NCBI RefSeq assembly: GCF_000963255.1
Contig: NZ_JYOV01000011.1
Coordinates: forward strand, 1 to 64,000
DNA length: 64,000 bases
Reading direction: 5' to 3'
DNA from: Streptococcus infantis
Lineage (GTDB): Bacteria > Bacillota > Bacilli > Lactobacillales > Streptococcaceae
Shown here: positions 43,477 through 50,840 of the stretch, in pieces
Numbering within the stretch: position 1 is the first letter of the stretch
How the letters are laid out: the number at the start of each line of letters is the position of its first letter
Notes under the pieces: model-generated
Seen by the model: the letters and a program-made list of their open reading frames with translations, nothing else
What the model was told of the DNA's origin: nothing
Databases searched by the model: none
Translations under genes and position numbers: made by a program

Positions 43477-44112
43477 ATGGCAATCAATGGGTATAATCTA
43501 TCAACAAAACCGTACTTAAGAATTTCTGGTTCTAATGTTGAGACCGTGGTAGAAATTCAATTATCAGAAGGAAATCGCTACAGCACTAATTCACGATCAT
43601 TCCCTGGTGACCGTACAAATGAATCAGAAGATGTCTTGATTCAAGCGGTTCTTGATATCCTAAAAGCCGAACTAGATCCAGGCAGTGCTATCGTCAAAAC
43701 ACAAGCGCAGCTTGAACAAGCAAATCAGAAGATTGCGCAGAATGAGAGCGAGCAGAATCGACTCTCTGCGCTTATCAAGCAGACTGAAGAGAATTCGAAG
43801 GTGAATCAGAAGGTCATTCATGTTCTTGTCTTGAACTCTGTCATGAGCAAGAATATCGAGTACGGCACGACTTATAAAGAATTGGTTGAGTTGATTCCAC
43901 TCGCTGAAGTTGGTAAGACCTACTTGCCACATGACCTAATCACGATTGAAGACCCTGAGCACGTAGAGGTCAATGGCGAAGGGAAACGCATCTTGGTTCA
44001 GCTTAATAAGGAATTTACCTATAACGGCGAGCCTGTCAGCGCATTTGTGACAAATGGCTCCCTGGAGCAAAACGGAACTGGGGTCGCTTGGAAATTTGAA
44101 GGGAAGGAATAG
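43477..44112 (+). CDS. DUF1366 phage protein
   Basis: A 211-residue protein with an N-terminal beta domain (KPYLRISGSNVETVVEIQLS), a central coiled coil (about 75-105) and a beta-rich end. It matches the DUF1366 proteins found upstream of holins in streptococcal phages. Function unknown; possibly a tail or lysis accessory. Confidence 0.75.
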   Translation: MAINGYNLSTKPYLRISGSNVETVVEIQLSEGNRYSTNSRSFPGDRTNESEDVLIQAVLDILKAELDPGSAIVKTQAQLEQANQKIAQNESEQNRLSALIKQTEENSKVNQKVIHVLVLNSVMSKNIEYGTTYKELVELIPLAEVGKTYLPHDLITIEDPEHVEVNGEGKRILVQLNKEFTYNGEPVSAFVTNGSLEQNGTGVAWKFEGKE

Positions 44113-44121
44113 GAGAAATAT

Positions 44122-44541
44122 ATGAAAATCGAATTGTTTAACTTTTTTAGAAACCTGATTCAAACAGAAGATGGTTTGGTATTATATGCGCTAGGCTTAA
44201 TTGTGATTCTAGAAATCGTAGATTTTGCGTCAGGAACCTTCGCAGCGATCGCAAATCCAGAAATTGAATACAAGAGCAAGATTGGTATTAACGGTCTGAT
44301 TCGAAAGATTCTTGGTGTTCTCTTGTTGATGGTATTGATTCCGATGTCTGTCTTGCTACCTGAAAAAACAGGCTTCGCATTTTTGTACTCAATCTATCTC
44401 GGATATTTGCTTTTTACTTTCCAATCGCTAATTGAAAATTACCGTAAGTTGAAAGGTAATGTGACTATCTTCCAGCCTATCATTAAGGCATTTGAGCGTT
44501 TATCTGGCGATAAAAACGATAAGAACGAAGGAGAACAATAA
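44122..44541 (+). CDS. Holin (phage holin family 4)
   Basis: A 139-residue membrane protein with about three hydrophobic helices ([57 protein letters not shown]) and a charged C terminus. It times lysis by permeabilising the membrane for the amidase, whose ATG overlaps its last base. Confidence 0.92.
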   Translation: MKIELFNFFRNLIQTEDGLVLYALGLIVILEIVDFASGTFAAIANPEIEYKSKIGINGLIRKILGVLLLMVLIPMSVLLPEKTGFAFLYSIYLGYLLFTFQSLIENYRKLKGNVTIFQPIIKAFERLSGDKNDKNEGEQ

Positions 44542-45497
44542 TGGATATTGATACAAGTAGGTACAGAGAAGGACTTCCTCAGATTGGTTATGCTCCTTAT
44601 CGTCAAATTCACGCTCATTCTACTGGAAATAAGAAATCAACAGCTCAGAATGAAGCTGACTACCATAGGCGCAGACCTGCCGAATCTGGCTTCTTCTCAC
44701 ATGTTGTCGGCAATGGACGAGTGATGCAGGTAGGACCAGTAAATAATGGTGCCTACGATGTGGGAGGTGGCTGGAATTATGAAACGTATGCAGCAGTCGA
44801 ACTGATTGAAAGTCATTCGACCAAAGAAGAGTTCATGGAAGATTACAGATTGTACATCGAATTGCTTCGAAATTTAGCAGATGAAGCAGGGCTTCCTAAA
44901 ACGTTGGATTCGGACGCATTGGAAGGTATTAAATCGCACGAATATTGTACCAACAATCAACCAAACAATTATAGCGACCACGTTGATCCATATCCTTATT
45001 TGGTAAGCTGGGGCATCAGTCGTGAGCAATTCAAGCATGATATTGAAAACGGTCTTGAAATTAAAAAAGGATGGCAAGAAAATTCTACTGGTTGGTGGTA
45101 TGTACGTTCAGATGGTTCTTATCCAAAAGAGAAATTTGAAAAAATCGATGGCACCTGGTATTATTTTGATGGCTCTGGCTATATGCTTGCAGATAAATGG
45201 AAGAAACATTCAGATGGCAAATGGTACTATCTTGATGTTTCGGGAGCGATGGTCACTGGATGGAAGAAAATCGCTGGAAGCTGGTATTACTTCGACAGTG
45301 AAGGAGCCATGAAGACTGGTTGGGTCAAATATAAAGACCACTGGTACTACCTCGATGCCAAGGATGGCGACATGAAATCCAAGCAGTTCATCAAATCAGC
45401 AGATGGTACAGGTTGGTACTATCTTAAATCAGACGGAACAATGGCAGACAAACCAGAATTCACGATTGAGCCTGATGGCTTAATCACCACAAAATAA
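44541..45497 (+). CDS. lytA: LytA-like N-acetylmuramoyl-L-alanine amidase (endolysin)
   Basis: Cuts the amide bond between muramic acid and the stem peptide. 318 residues, the length of pneumococcal LytA. The amidase_2 domain (1-about 170) keeps the zinc ligands His26 (QIHAHSTGN) and the His/Asp of [10 protein letters not shown] (about 132-141). The rest is a string of choline-binding repeats ([29 protein letters not shown] and so on) ending EPDGLITTK. Choline binding implies a host with choline-containing teichoic acid. No signal peptide, so the holin is needed. Confidence 0.96.
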   Translation: MDIDTSRYREGLPQIGYAPYRQIHAHSTGNKKSTAQNEADYHRRRPAESGFFSHVVGNGRVMQVGPVNNGAYDVGGGWNYETYAAVELIESHSTKEEFMEDYRLYIELLRNLADEAGLPKTLDSDALEGIKSHEYCTNNQPNNYSDHVDPYPYLVSWGISREQFKHDIENGLEIKKGWQENSTGWWYVRSDGSYPKEKFEKIDGTWYYFDGSGYMLADKWKKHSDGKWYYLDVSGAMVTGWKKIAGSWYYFDSEGAMKTGWVKYKDHWYYLDAKDGDMKSKQFIKSADGTGWYYLKSDGTMADKPEFTIEPDGLITTK

Positions 45498-45533
45498 AAT
45501 AAAAACAGAAAGAATAAAAAATTATTACACTAG

Positions 45534-45561
45534 ACCGCAGGCAATAGCTTGCGGTTTTTTG
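45534..45561 (+). terminator. Terminator of the late operon
   Basis: ACCGCA-ggcaatagct-TGCGGT followed by TTTTTG, 37 bases after the lysin stop. Confidence 0.75.
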
Positions 45562-45576
45562 TTTGCAATAATAAAA

Positions 45577-45596
45577 GCAGTGACCGAAATCACTGC
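45577..45596 (-). terminator. Terminator of the right-end minus-strand cassette
   Basis: GCAGTGA-tttcgg-TCACTGC on the minus strand, followed by TTTTATTATT. The stem contains the stop codon of the 59-residue HTH gene. Confidence 0.75.
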
Positions 45597-45769
45597 TTAT
45601 CAGCTGTAGCAAATTCATAAAGTTTTTCTGCTGTGAGAAGGGCCATTTTGTCCATGCTTGTTTTTCCTTTTCTAAGGTCAGAAACAGTAGTCCATGGAAC
45701 TCCAGCACCTTGCGAAATAGCAGATGTAGAAATAGAACTGTTAAGTAATTCTTGAATAACTTTTCTCAT
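45590..45769 (-). CDS. 59-residue helix-turn-helix protein at the prophage right end
   Basis: A small DNA-binding protein (MRKVIQELLNSSISTSAISQ... then GAGVPWTTVSDLRKGKTSMD...). The turn and recognition helix look like a minimal XRE/Cro domain. It starts one base after the stop of the upstream 24-30-residue peptide, so it is coupled to it, and is closed by a terminator overlapping its own stop. It may repress the cassette promoter at 46092-46120, which carries a perfect palindrome. Its homologues at phage right ends have no known role as far as I recall. Confidence 0.7.
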   Translation of the reverse strand: MRKVIQELLNSSISTSAISQGAGVPWTTVSDLRKGKTSMDKMALLTAEKLYEFATADKQ

Positions 45770-45770
45770 A

Positions 45771-45845
45771 TTATTTGTCCTTTTTATTTTTTAGATAGAT
45801 ATATACATTGATTGCAATTATAAAAATAGCTATTGCGCTAACCAT
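45771..45845 (-). CDS. Tiny membrane peptide (24 or 30 residues)
   Basis: From ATG 45845, preceded by AAGAGGAAAAG, it encodes 24 residues with one hydrophobic helix (MVSAIAIFIIAINVYIYL) and a Lys-rich end (KNKKDK). An in-frame ATG at 45863 gives 30 residues but has no ribosome site. Length, single helix and basic tail resemble Fst-like toxins or small regulators of membrane proteins. Coding status is supported by the RBS and by coupling to the HTH gene. Confidence 0.5.
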   Translation of the reverse strand: MVSAIAIFIIAINVYIYLKNKKDK

Positions 45846-45873
45846 TGCTTTTCCTCTTTTCATTTGATAAAAT
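45845..45873 (+). promoter_or_regulatory. Predicted promoter of an antisense RNA
   Basis: TTGCTT (45845-45850), 17-base spacer, TAAAAT (45868-45873) on the plus strand, opposite the minus-strand cassette. Start site expected near 45880. Confidence 0.5.
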
Positions 45874-45879
45874 AGAGGT

Positions 45880-45952
45880 GTGAGGGGCTTTCGCCCCAAC
45901 CTCTTAGCGTTTACCTTTTTCTTTGACGGGATTTCGGTTTACGCTTTTTGTT
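45880..45952 (+). ncRNA. Candidate antisense RNA antitoxin
   Basis: About 70 bases, from the predicted start near 45880 to a terminator-like hairpin (AGCGT at 45906-45910 with ACGCT at 45941-45945, then TTTTGTTTT). The 5' part folds as AGAGG...GGGGC-TTTC-GCCCC...CCTCT. It contains no reading frame of note and is complementary to the 3' end of the 51-residue gene. Convergent 3' overlap is how TxpA/RatA-like type I systems are built. Prediction only. Confidence 0.4.
45884..45897. other. Very stable GGGGC/GCCCC hairpin
   Basis: On the minus strand GGGGC-GAAA-GCCCC is a GNRA tetraloop hairpin lying between the 51-residue gene and the tiny peptide gene, with no T-run. It may protect or separate the two parts of the minus-strand mRNA, and it is also the 5' stem of the proposed antisense RNA. 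Confidence 0.6.
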
Positions 45953-46066
45953 TTGCCTTGCGACCGTTATTGCGGTCACTAGACTTGCGATAGCAGTTAC
46001 TGTTTCAGGAATGTTGTCTATTACCTTTTCCAGTAACCTAAGCCAATCTTCTTTGTTCAATTTCAT
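45911..46066 (-). CDS. 51-residue membrane/basic peptide, toxin-like
   Basis: Starts MKLNKEDWLRLLEKVIDNIP, followed by a hydrophobic stretch (ETVTAIASLVTAITVA, about 21-36) and a very basic tail (RQNKKRKPKSRQRKR). Ribosome site AAAGGGGGTG is excellent, and a near-consensus promoter lies 26 bases upstream. Short amphipathic/hydrophobic helix plus cationic tail is the layout of type I toxins. It lies in the usual place for lysogenic-conversion genes, between lysin and attR. No homologue is recognised; function is inferred from architecture. Confidence 0.6.
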   Translation of the reverse strand: MKLNKEDWLRLLEKVIDNIPETVTAIASLVTAITVARQNKKRKPKSRQRKR

Positions 46067-46091
46067 CACCCCCTTTCCTTATCTTGATTAT

Positions 46092-46120
46092 ATTATATCA
46101 CGGTATACCGAGAAAGTCAA
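46092..46120 (-). promoter_or_regulatory. Promoter of the right-end cassette with palindromic operator
   Basis: Minus strand TTGACT (46115-46120), 17 bases, TATAAT (46092-46097). The spacer contains the perfect 10-base palindrome CGGTATACCG (46101-46110), extended imperfectly to CTCGGTATACCGTG. A dimeric regulator, perhaps the cassette's own HTH protein, would block the polymerase here. Confidence 0.8.
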
Positions 46121-46216
46121 GCGTTTTGATAAAGTTTTTTACTTTTTTTCAAAAAAAATAGACCTTATCCAGAGGTCGGGGAGTTTGTAAACTATTAGAG
46201 TTAAATTGCAATCTTC

Positions 46217-46232
46217 TCAACTATGCGGGCAA
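46217..46232 (-). repeat. TTGCCCGCATAGTTGA element, copy 3 (inverted)
   Basis: Reverse complement of the 16-base core found at 14851-14866 and 18808-18823. It lies near the right end of the prophage, 15 bases before the right TGAATACGA pair. Confidence 0.6.
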
Positions 46233-46246
46233 ATCTGGTATAAAAA

Positions 46247-46267
46247 TGAATACGAAGATGAATACGA
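46247..46267 (+). repeat. Paired TGAATACGA repeats, right end
   Basis: TGAATACGA at 46247-46255 and 46259-46267 with a 12-base period, exactly as at the left end. Probable integrase arm sites of attR. Confidence 0.6.
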
Positions 46268-46368
46268 TTTAAAAAAATGACGGTAATCAATGGAAATAAT
46301 TTTAAATAAAAATAAGCAAAAACTCAACTAACGATAAGCGACGGAAATCAATTGTAAACACAAAATTC

Positions 46369-46378
46369 TTATACCATA
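46369..46378. other. Candidate attR core
   Basis: TTATACCATA, identical to 13582-13591. It lies just upstream of the tgt promoter, so the integration leaves tgt and its promoter intact. Confidence 0.4.
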
Positions 46379-46382
46379 GTTC

Positions 46383-46411
46383 GTGACAGTTCCTGTTTTT
46401 TTTGATAGAAT
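46383..46411 (+). promoter_or_regulatory. tgt promoter and structured leader
   Basis: GTGACA (46383-46388), 17 bases, TAGAAT (46406-46411). The leader to 46476 contains two small hairpins, TGCCC-TT-GGGCA and CTGGGA/TCCCAG, then GGAGG. They do not match a preQ1 riboswitch that I recognise. Confidence 0.65.
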
Positions 46412-46440
46412 CATACAGTATGCCCTTGGGCACAAAGTAA

Positions 46441-47619
<1,179 letters not shown>

Positions 47620-47638
47620 GATTATCAATCTAAAGCTG

Positions 47639-47672
47639 AAATCCTAAGTTTTCTCTTAGGATTTTTCTTATT
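47639..47672 (+). terminator. Terminator after tgt
   Basis: AATCCTAAG-ttttct-CTTAGGATT followed by a T-rich run. Confidence 0.8.
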
Positions 47673-47751
47673 TTTTTGATAGAATAAAGGTAATATGGAA
47701 TGAACATTAGATGGTTTTTTTACTACTCTAATGAACGGAGAATAAACTCGT

Positions 47752-49569
47752 ATGCGTATTAAATGGTTTTCCTTGATCAGGATTACAGGCTTACTCTTGG
47801 TGCTTTTGTACCATTTCTTTCAGACGGTTTTTCCAGGAGGTTTCTTCGGGGTTGATGTCTTTTTCACCTTCTCAGGTTTCCTAATTACGTCACTCCTGTT
47901 AGAAGAATTTGGACAAAAAGGTAAGATTGATATCCTAGGATTTTTTAGAAGACGCTTCTATCGGATTTTTCCCCCAGTTGTCTTGATGATCCTGGTCGTT
48001 ATGCCTTTTACTTTCTTGGTTCGACAGGATTATGTGGCAGGAATCGGTGGTCAGATTGCTGGTGTCCTTGGTTTTATGACTAACTTCTATGAAATGTTGA
48101 CAGGAGGAAGTTATGAATCTCAGTTCATTCCTCATCTCTTTGTTCATAACTGGAGTTTAGCGGTTGAAGTTCATTACTATATCTTGTGGGGCTTGGCAGT
48201 TTGGCTCATGTCTAAGCAAGCCAAAACAGGTGGGCAACTACGGGGAATGGTTTTTCTACTATCTTCAACTACCTTTGTTGTTAGCTTCCTTTCAATGTTT
48301 ATTGGTAGCTTTATCGTTTCTTCCTACTCAACGCTTTACTTTTCAAGTCTAACTCATGTTTATCCGTTCTTCCTAGGTAGTGTCCTAGCTACCTTGATAG
48401 GGGTCCGTCATACGACACCTCTTCTCAAACGTTTGAATCAAACCCTGGACTTGAAACAGACCTTATTAGTCTTTTCAGCTGGTCTCGGAGTTTTGCTCTT
48501 ATTGACCTTCTTCGTGAAATTCAATTATCTCTTTGCCTACTTGCTTGGTTTCTTGTTGGCAAGTTTAGCTGCCCTTTTGATGATCGTTACAGCACGAGTT
48601 TTACATGAGAAAACTCCGACGATTGAAGAACCAAAGGTAATTAGCTTCTTAGCTGATACCAGCTATGCCGTTTATCTTTTCCACTGGCCGTTTTATATCA
48701 TTTTCTCTCAGTTGATGAGCAACCTACCGGCAGTGATTCTCACCACTATCTTTTCTTATCTCTTTGCAAGCCTTTCTTTCTATGTGATTGAACCTTTCAT
48801 TGCCGGGAAGAACACTAGCTTATTGCAAAAGGTAAAAGAAATTCCGCATATTCAACCAATCTTTGCGGGTAGCGTCGGTTTTCTTAGCTTGCTAACACTG
48901 ATTGTGATGCTCATAGCTCCCCAAGTCGGTGCTTTTGAAACGGATTTGATGGTAAATGGCCTCAATCAAGCTCAAACCAATATTACCCGTACAAAAACCA
49001 TGGCGGATCAAGCAGAAGCAAGTCGCTACAATATTGCCGATGGTGTATCCATCATCGGAGATTCTGTAACCTTGCGTGCAACACCTGGACTTAAAGAGGT
49101 TCTACCAGACGCTCAGACAGATGGTCAAGTAAGTAGAAATACCAAGCAAGCCAATGCTATTATGCTCAACCACAGTCAGAATAAAGTCCTCCCTAAAATA
49201 GTCGTTATTGCTACTGGAGTGAATAACCCTGAGGATTATAAGGCTGATATCGATTCTTTGATAACAAATCTACCTAAGGGGCATCAGCTTGTACTCGTGA
49301 CACCTTATGAAGGGGATAAAACTCAAGCAACTCAGCCTTATGTAGAACAGTATGCTAGCTATGTGCGTGAAGTAGCTCAAAAATATCCTTACATTGAGGT
49401 TGCAGACTGGAATCAGGTAGCTAAAGATCATCCAGACATCTGGAAAGGAACGGATCAGGTTCATTTTGGAAGTGATAATACTAAACTAGAAGAGGGAGCT
49501 AAGCTCTATGCAGAAACGATAGCATCAGCTATCAAGGCCTTGGCAGATAAGCCTGTGAAGTCAAAATAA
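47752..49569 (+). CDS. OatA-like membrane O-acetyltransferase
   Basis: A 605-residue enzyme: N-terminal acyltransferase_3 membrane domain with about ten helices (about 1-400; LLYHFFQTVFPGGFFGVDVF then FFTFSGFLITSLLLEEF) and an extracellular SGNH-type domain (about 420-595). In the latter SIIGDSVTLRA supplies the catalytic Ser, ATGVNN the Asn, and DQVHFG the Asp/His. It resembles peptidoglycan muramic-acid O-acetyltransferases (OatA; Adr in pneumococcus), which give lysozyme resistance. Acceptor not provable here. Confidence 0.88.
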   Translation: MRIKWFSLIRITGLLLVLLYHFFQTVFPGGFFGVDVFFTFSGFLITSLLLEEFGQKGKIDILGFFRRRFYRIFPPVVLMILVVMPFTFLVRQDYVAGIGGQIAGVLGFMTNFYEMLTGGSYESQFIPHLFVHNWSLAVEVHYYILWGLAVWLMSKQAKTGGQLRGMVFLLSSTTFVVSFLSMFIGSFIVSSYSTLYFSSLTHVYPFFLGSVLATLIGVRHTTPLLKRLNQTLDLKQTLLVFSAGLGVLLLLTFFVKFNYLFAYLLGFLLASLAALLMIVTARVLHEKTPTIEEPKVISFLADTSYAVYLFHWPFYIIFSQLMSNLPAVILTTIFSYLFASLSFYVIEPFIAGKNTSLLQKVKEIPHIQPIFAGSVGFLSLLTLIVMLIAPQVGAFETDLMVNGLNQAQTNITRTKTMADQAEASRYNIADGVSIIGDSVTLRATPGLKEVLPDAQTDGQVSRNTKQANAIMLNHSQNKVLPKIVVIATGVNNPEDYKADIDSLITNLPKGHQLVLVTPYEGDKTQATQPYVEQYASYVREVAQKYPYIEVADWNQVAKDHPDIWKGTDQVHFGSDNTKLEEGAKLYAETIASAIKALADKPVKSK

Positions 49570-49574
49570 TATTT

Positions 49575-49606
49575 AAAAAGTAGAGATGACCGTTCTCTAC
49601 TTTTTC
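49575..49606 (+). terminator. Terminator after the O-acetyltransferase gene
   Basis: AAAAAGTAGAGA / TCTCTACTTTTT stem ending in a T-run. Confidence 0.85.
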
Positions 49607-49684
49607 TTTTTAGAAAGTACTTCTTAGAAAATAATTCATTCTCTAAGCTTCTCTCTAACCTATGGCAATATCGTCTTACTCTAG

Positions 49685-49795
49685 CTTATTAGATTTTTGG
49701 GTAGTTTGGCCCAACTATGGCAATCTCTAGGCTTTCGTTTTTATGGCGGATCACGTCTTGATTGGGAAAAACTTGCCAAATTGTCAGAATTATGA
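49685..49795 (+). pseudogene. Possible 3' gene remnant
   Basis: A start-less open stretch of 36 codons (contains LWQSLGFRFYGGSRLDWEKL, then AKLSEL and TGA) preceded by an in-frame TAG and with no ribosome site. The protein-like composition suggests the tail of a decayed gene. Parent family not recognised. The rest of the 49607-49830 gap shows nothing else. Confidence 0.35.
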
Positions 49796-49830
49796 GAAAA
49801 TAGGTGCAGTCAGAAAATGGAGGGAATGCA

Positions 49831-50172
49831 ATGAGAGAAGACATCAAGATTAATGACCGTGCTTTAGCATTAGGAAATCAGATCATTGACAAGCTAGAAA
49901 AAGTTTACGATACAGATGTGGAATTAGATGTCTATAATCTTGGCTTGATTTACGAGATTCATTTGGACGAGGCTGGTCTTTGTACAATTGTCATGACCTT
50001 CACCGATACAGCCTGTGACTGTGCAGAAAGTTTACCTATTGAAATTGTGGCAGGTCTGAAACAGATTGAAGGAATTGAGGATGTTAGGGTTGAAGTTACC
50101 TGGTCACCTGCCTGGAAGATTACACGCATCAGTCGCTATGGACGTATAGCACTTGGACTACCACCGCGCTAA
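49831..50172 (+). CDS. SufT/MIP18-type (DUF59) protein
   Basis: A 113-residue cytoplasmic protein. LDVYNLGLIYEIHLDEAGLC, then MTFTDTACDCAESLPIEIVA and VEVTWSPAWK match the DUF59 family linked to iron-sulphur cluster maturation. ATG 49831 follows GGAGGG; an in-frame GTG at 49804 does not have such a site. Monocistronic. Confidence 0.85.
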   Translation: MREDIKINDRALALGNQIIDKLEKVYDTDVELDVYNLGLIYEIHLDEAGLCTIVMTFTDTACDCAESLPIEIVAGLKQIEGIEDVRVEVTWSPAWKITRISRYGRIALGLPPR

Positions 50173-50180
50173 AAAACAAG

Positions 50181-50357
50181 AGAGAGTGGGACAGGAATCG
50201 GTAATTCGTTAGAATTCGATTTCGTAGTCCCACCTCCGCACAGTTGAGTAGGGCTGTAAAAGCTGATGAAATCAGCGTAGTAGAGCCCACTCAACCACTG
50301 CGTCTTGCTCGACAATCCAAAGACAATTGAGAGGCTAGGACTTTTGTCCCAGGCTCC
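50181..50357. repeat. Intergenic repeat element with terminal inverted repeats
   Basis: About 175 bases bounded by GAGTGGGACA on the left and TGTCCCAGGCTCC on the right (inverse complement over TGGGACA). Inside are further hairpins (TGGGAC..GTCCCA near 50187-50227; AGTTGAGTAGGGCT...AGCCCACTCAACC near 50241-50297). The sequence style matches small dispersed intergenic elements of mitis-group streptococci. No coding capacity. It fills the gap between SufT and VOC genes. Confidence 0.55.
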
Positions 50358-50366
50358 TTTTTGTTA

Positions 50367-50738
50367 TTAGATTCCTCTAACTGCAAAATAGTGTCCGCTT
50401 GGATTTGCAAAGTTAAAGTTAGGGAAAGGTTGAGTATTGATCGAACTAGTGGTATCAGTCACTGCAGCTAGGCGTTGATGAAGACCGTGAAGATCTGCTG
50501 ACTCAAAGAGTAGGCTGGGTTTCATATCAACTACCTCCGGTGATACTTGACGAATAAAATCCTTAGCATAGATAGTGAAAGTCAGCGTACTGTCAGCGTG
50601 AGGTTTCATCTCAAAAGTTTCAAATTCCATTATTTCTGGTTGATTAAAAATTTCAAATCCAATGGCAGACCAAAAGTCTCTCTCCACTGCTACATCATCC
50701 ACGTAGAGCATAATTCCTGTATTTTGTGAAAACATCAT
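50367..50738 (-). CDS. VOC (glyoxalase/bleomycin-resistance fold) protein
   Basis: A 123-residue protein with the start GIMLYVDDVAVERDFWSAIG and end PNFNFANPSGHYFAVRG, typical of the VOC superfamily's paired beta-alpha-beta-beta-beta units. Catalytic metal ligands are not clearly conserved. Role unknown. The double ATG start is ambiguous by three bases. Confidence 0.82.
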   Translation of the reverse strand: MMFSQNTGIMLYVDDVAVERDFWSAIGFEIFNQPEIMEFETFEMKPHADSTLTFTIYAKDFIRQVSPEVVDMKPSLLFESADLHGLHQRLAAVTDTTSSINTQPFPNFNFANPSGHYFAVRGI

Positions 50739-50803
50739 TTCTCCTTTGTAATCATAGTTAGAGCAAAGATTTTATAACATTCTATGAGAAAATATAAATA
50801 ACT

Positions 50804-50830
50804 AGAAAAAGCAGTCATTTAGCGACTGCT
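50804..50830 (-). terminator. Terminator after ilvD
   Basis: Minus-strand AGCAGTC / GACTGCT stem followed by TTTTTC, 10 bases past the ilvD stop. Confidence 0.8.
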
Positions 50831-50840
50831 TATTTTCTAG

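Noticed and set aside
45948..46190. An 80-residue plus-strand frame opposite the right-end cassette
   Set aside because: No ribosome site, and it is the mirror of the better-supported minus-strand 51-residue gene and its promoter region.
13592..46368. Known toxin, superantigen or antibiotic-resistance cargo in the prophage
   Set aside because: Every sizeable prophage gene fits phage functions. Only the tiny right-end genes and the lipoproteins remain as candidate cargo.
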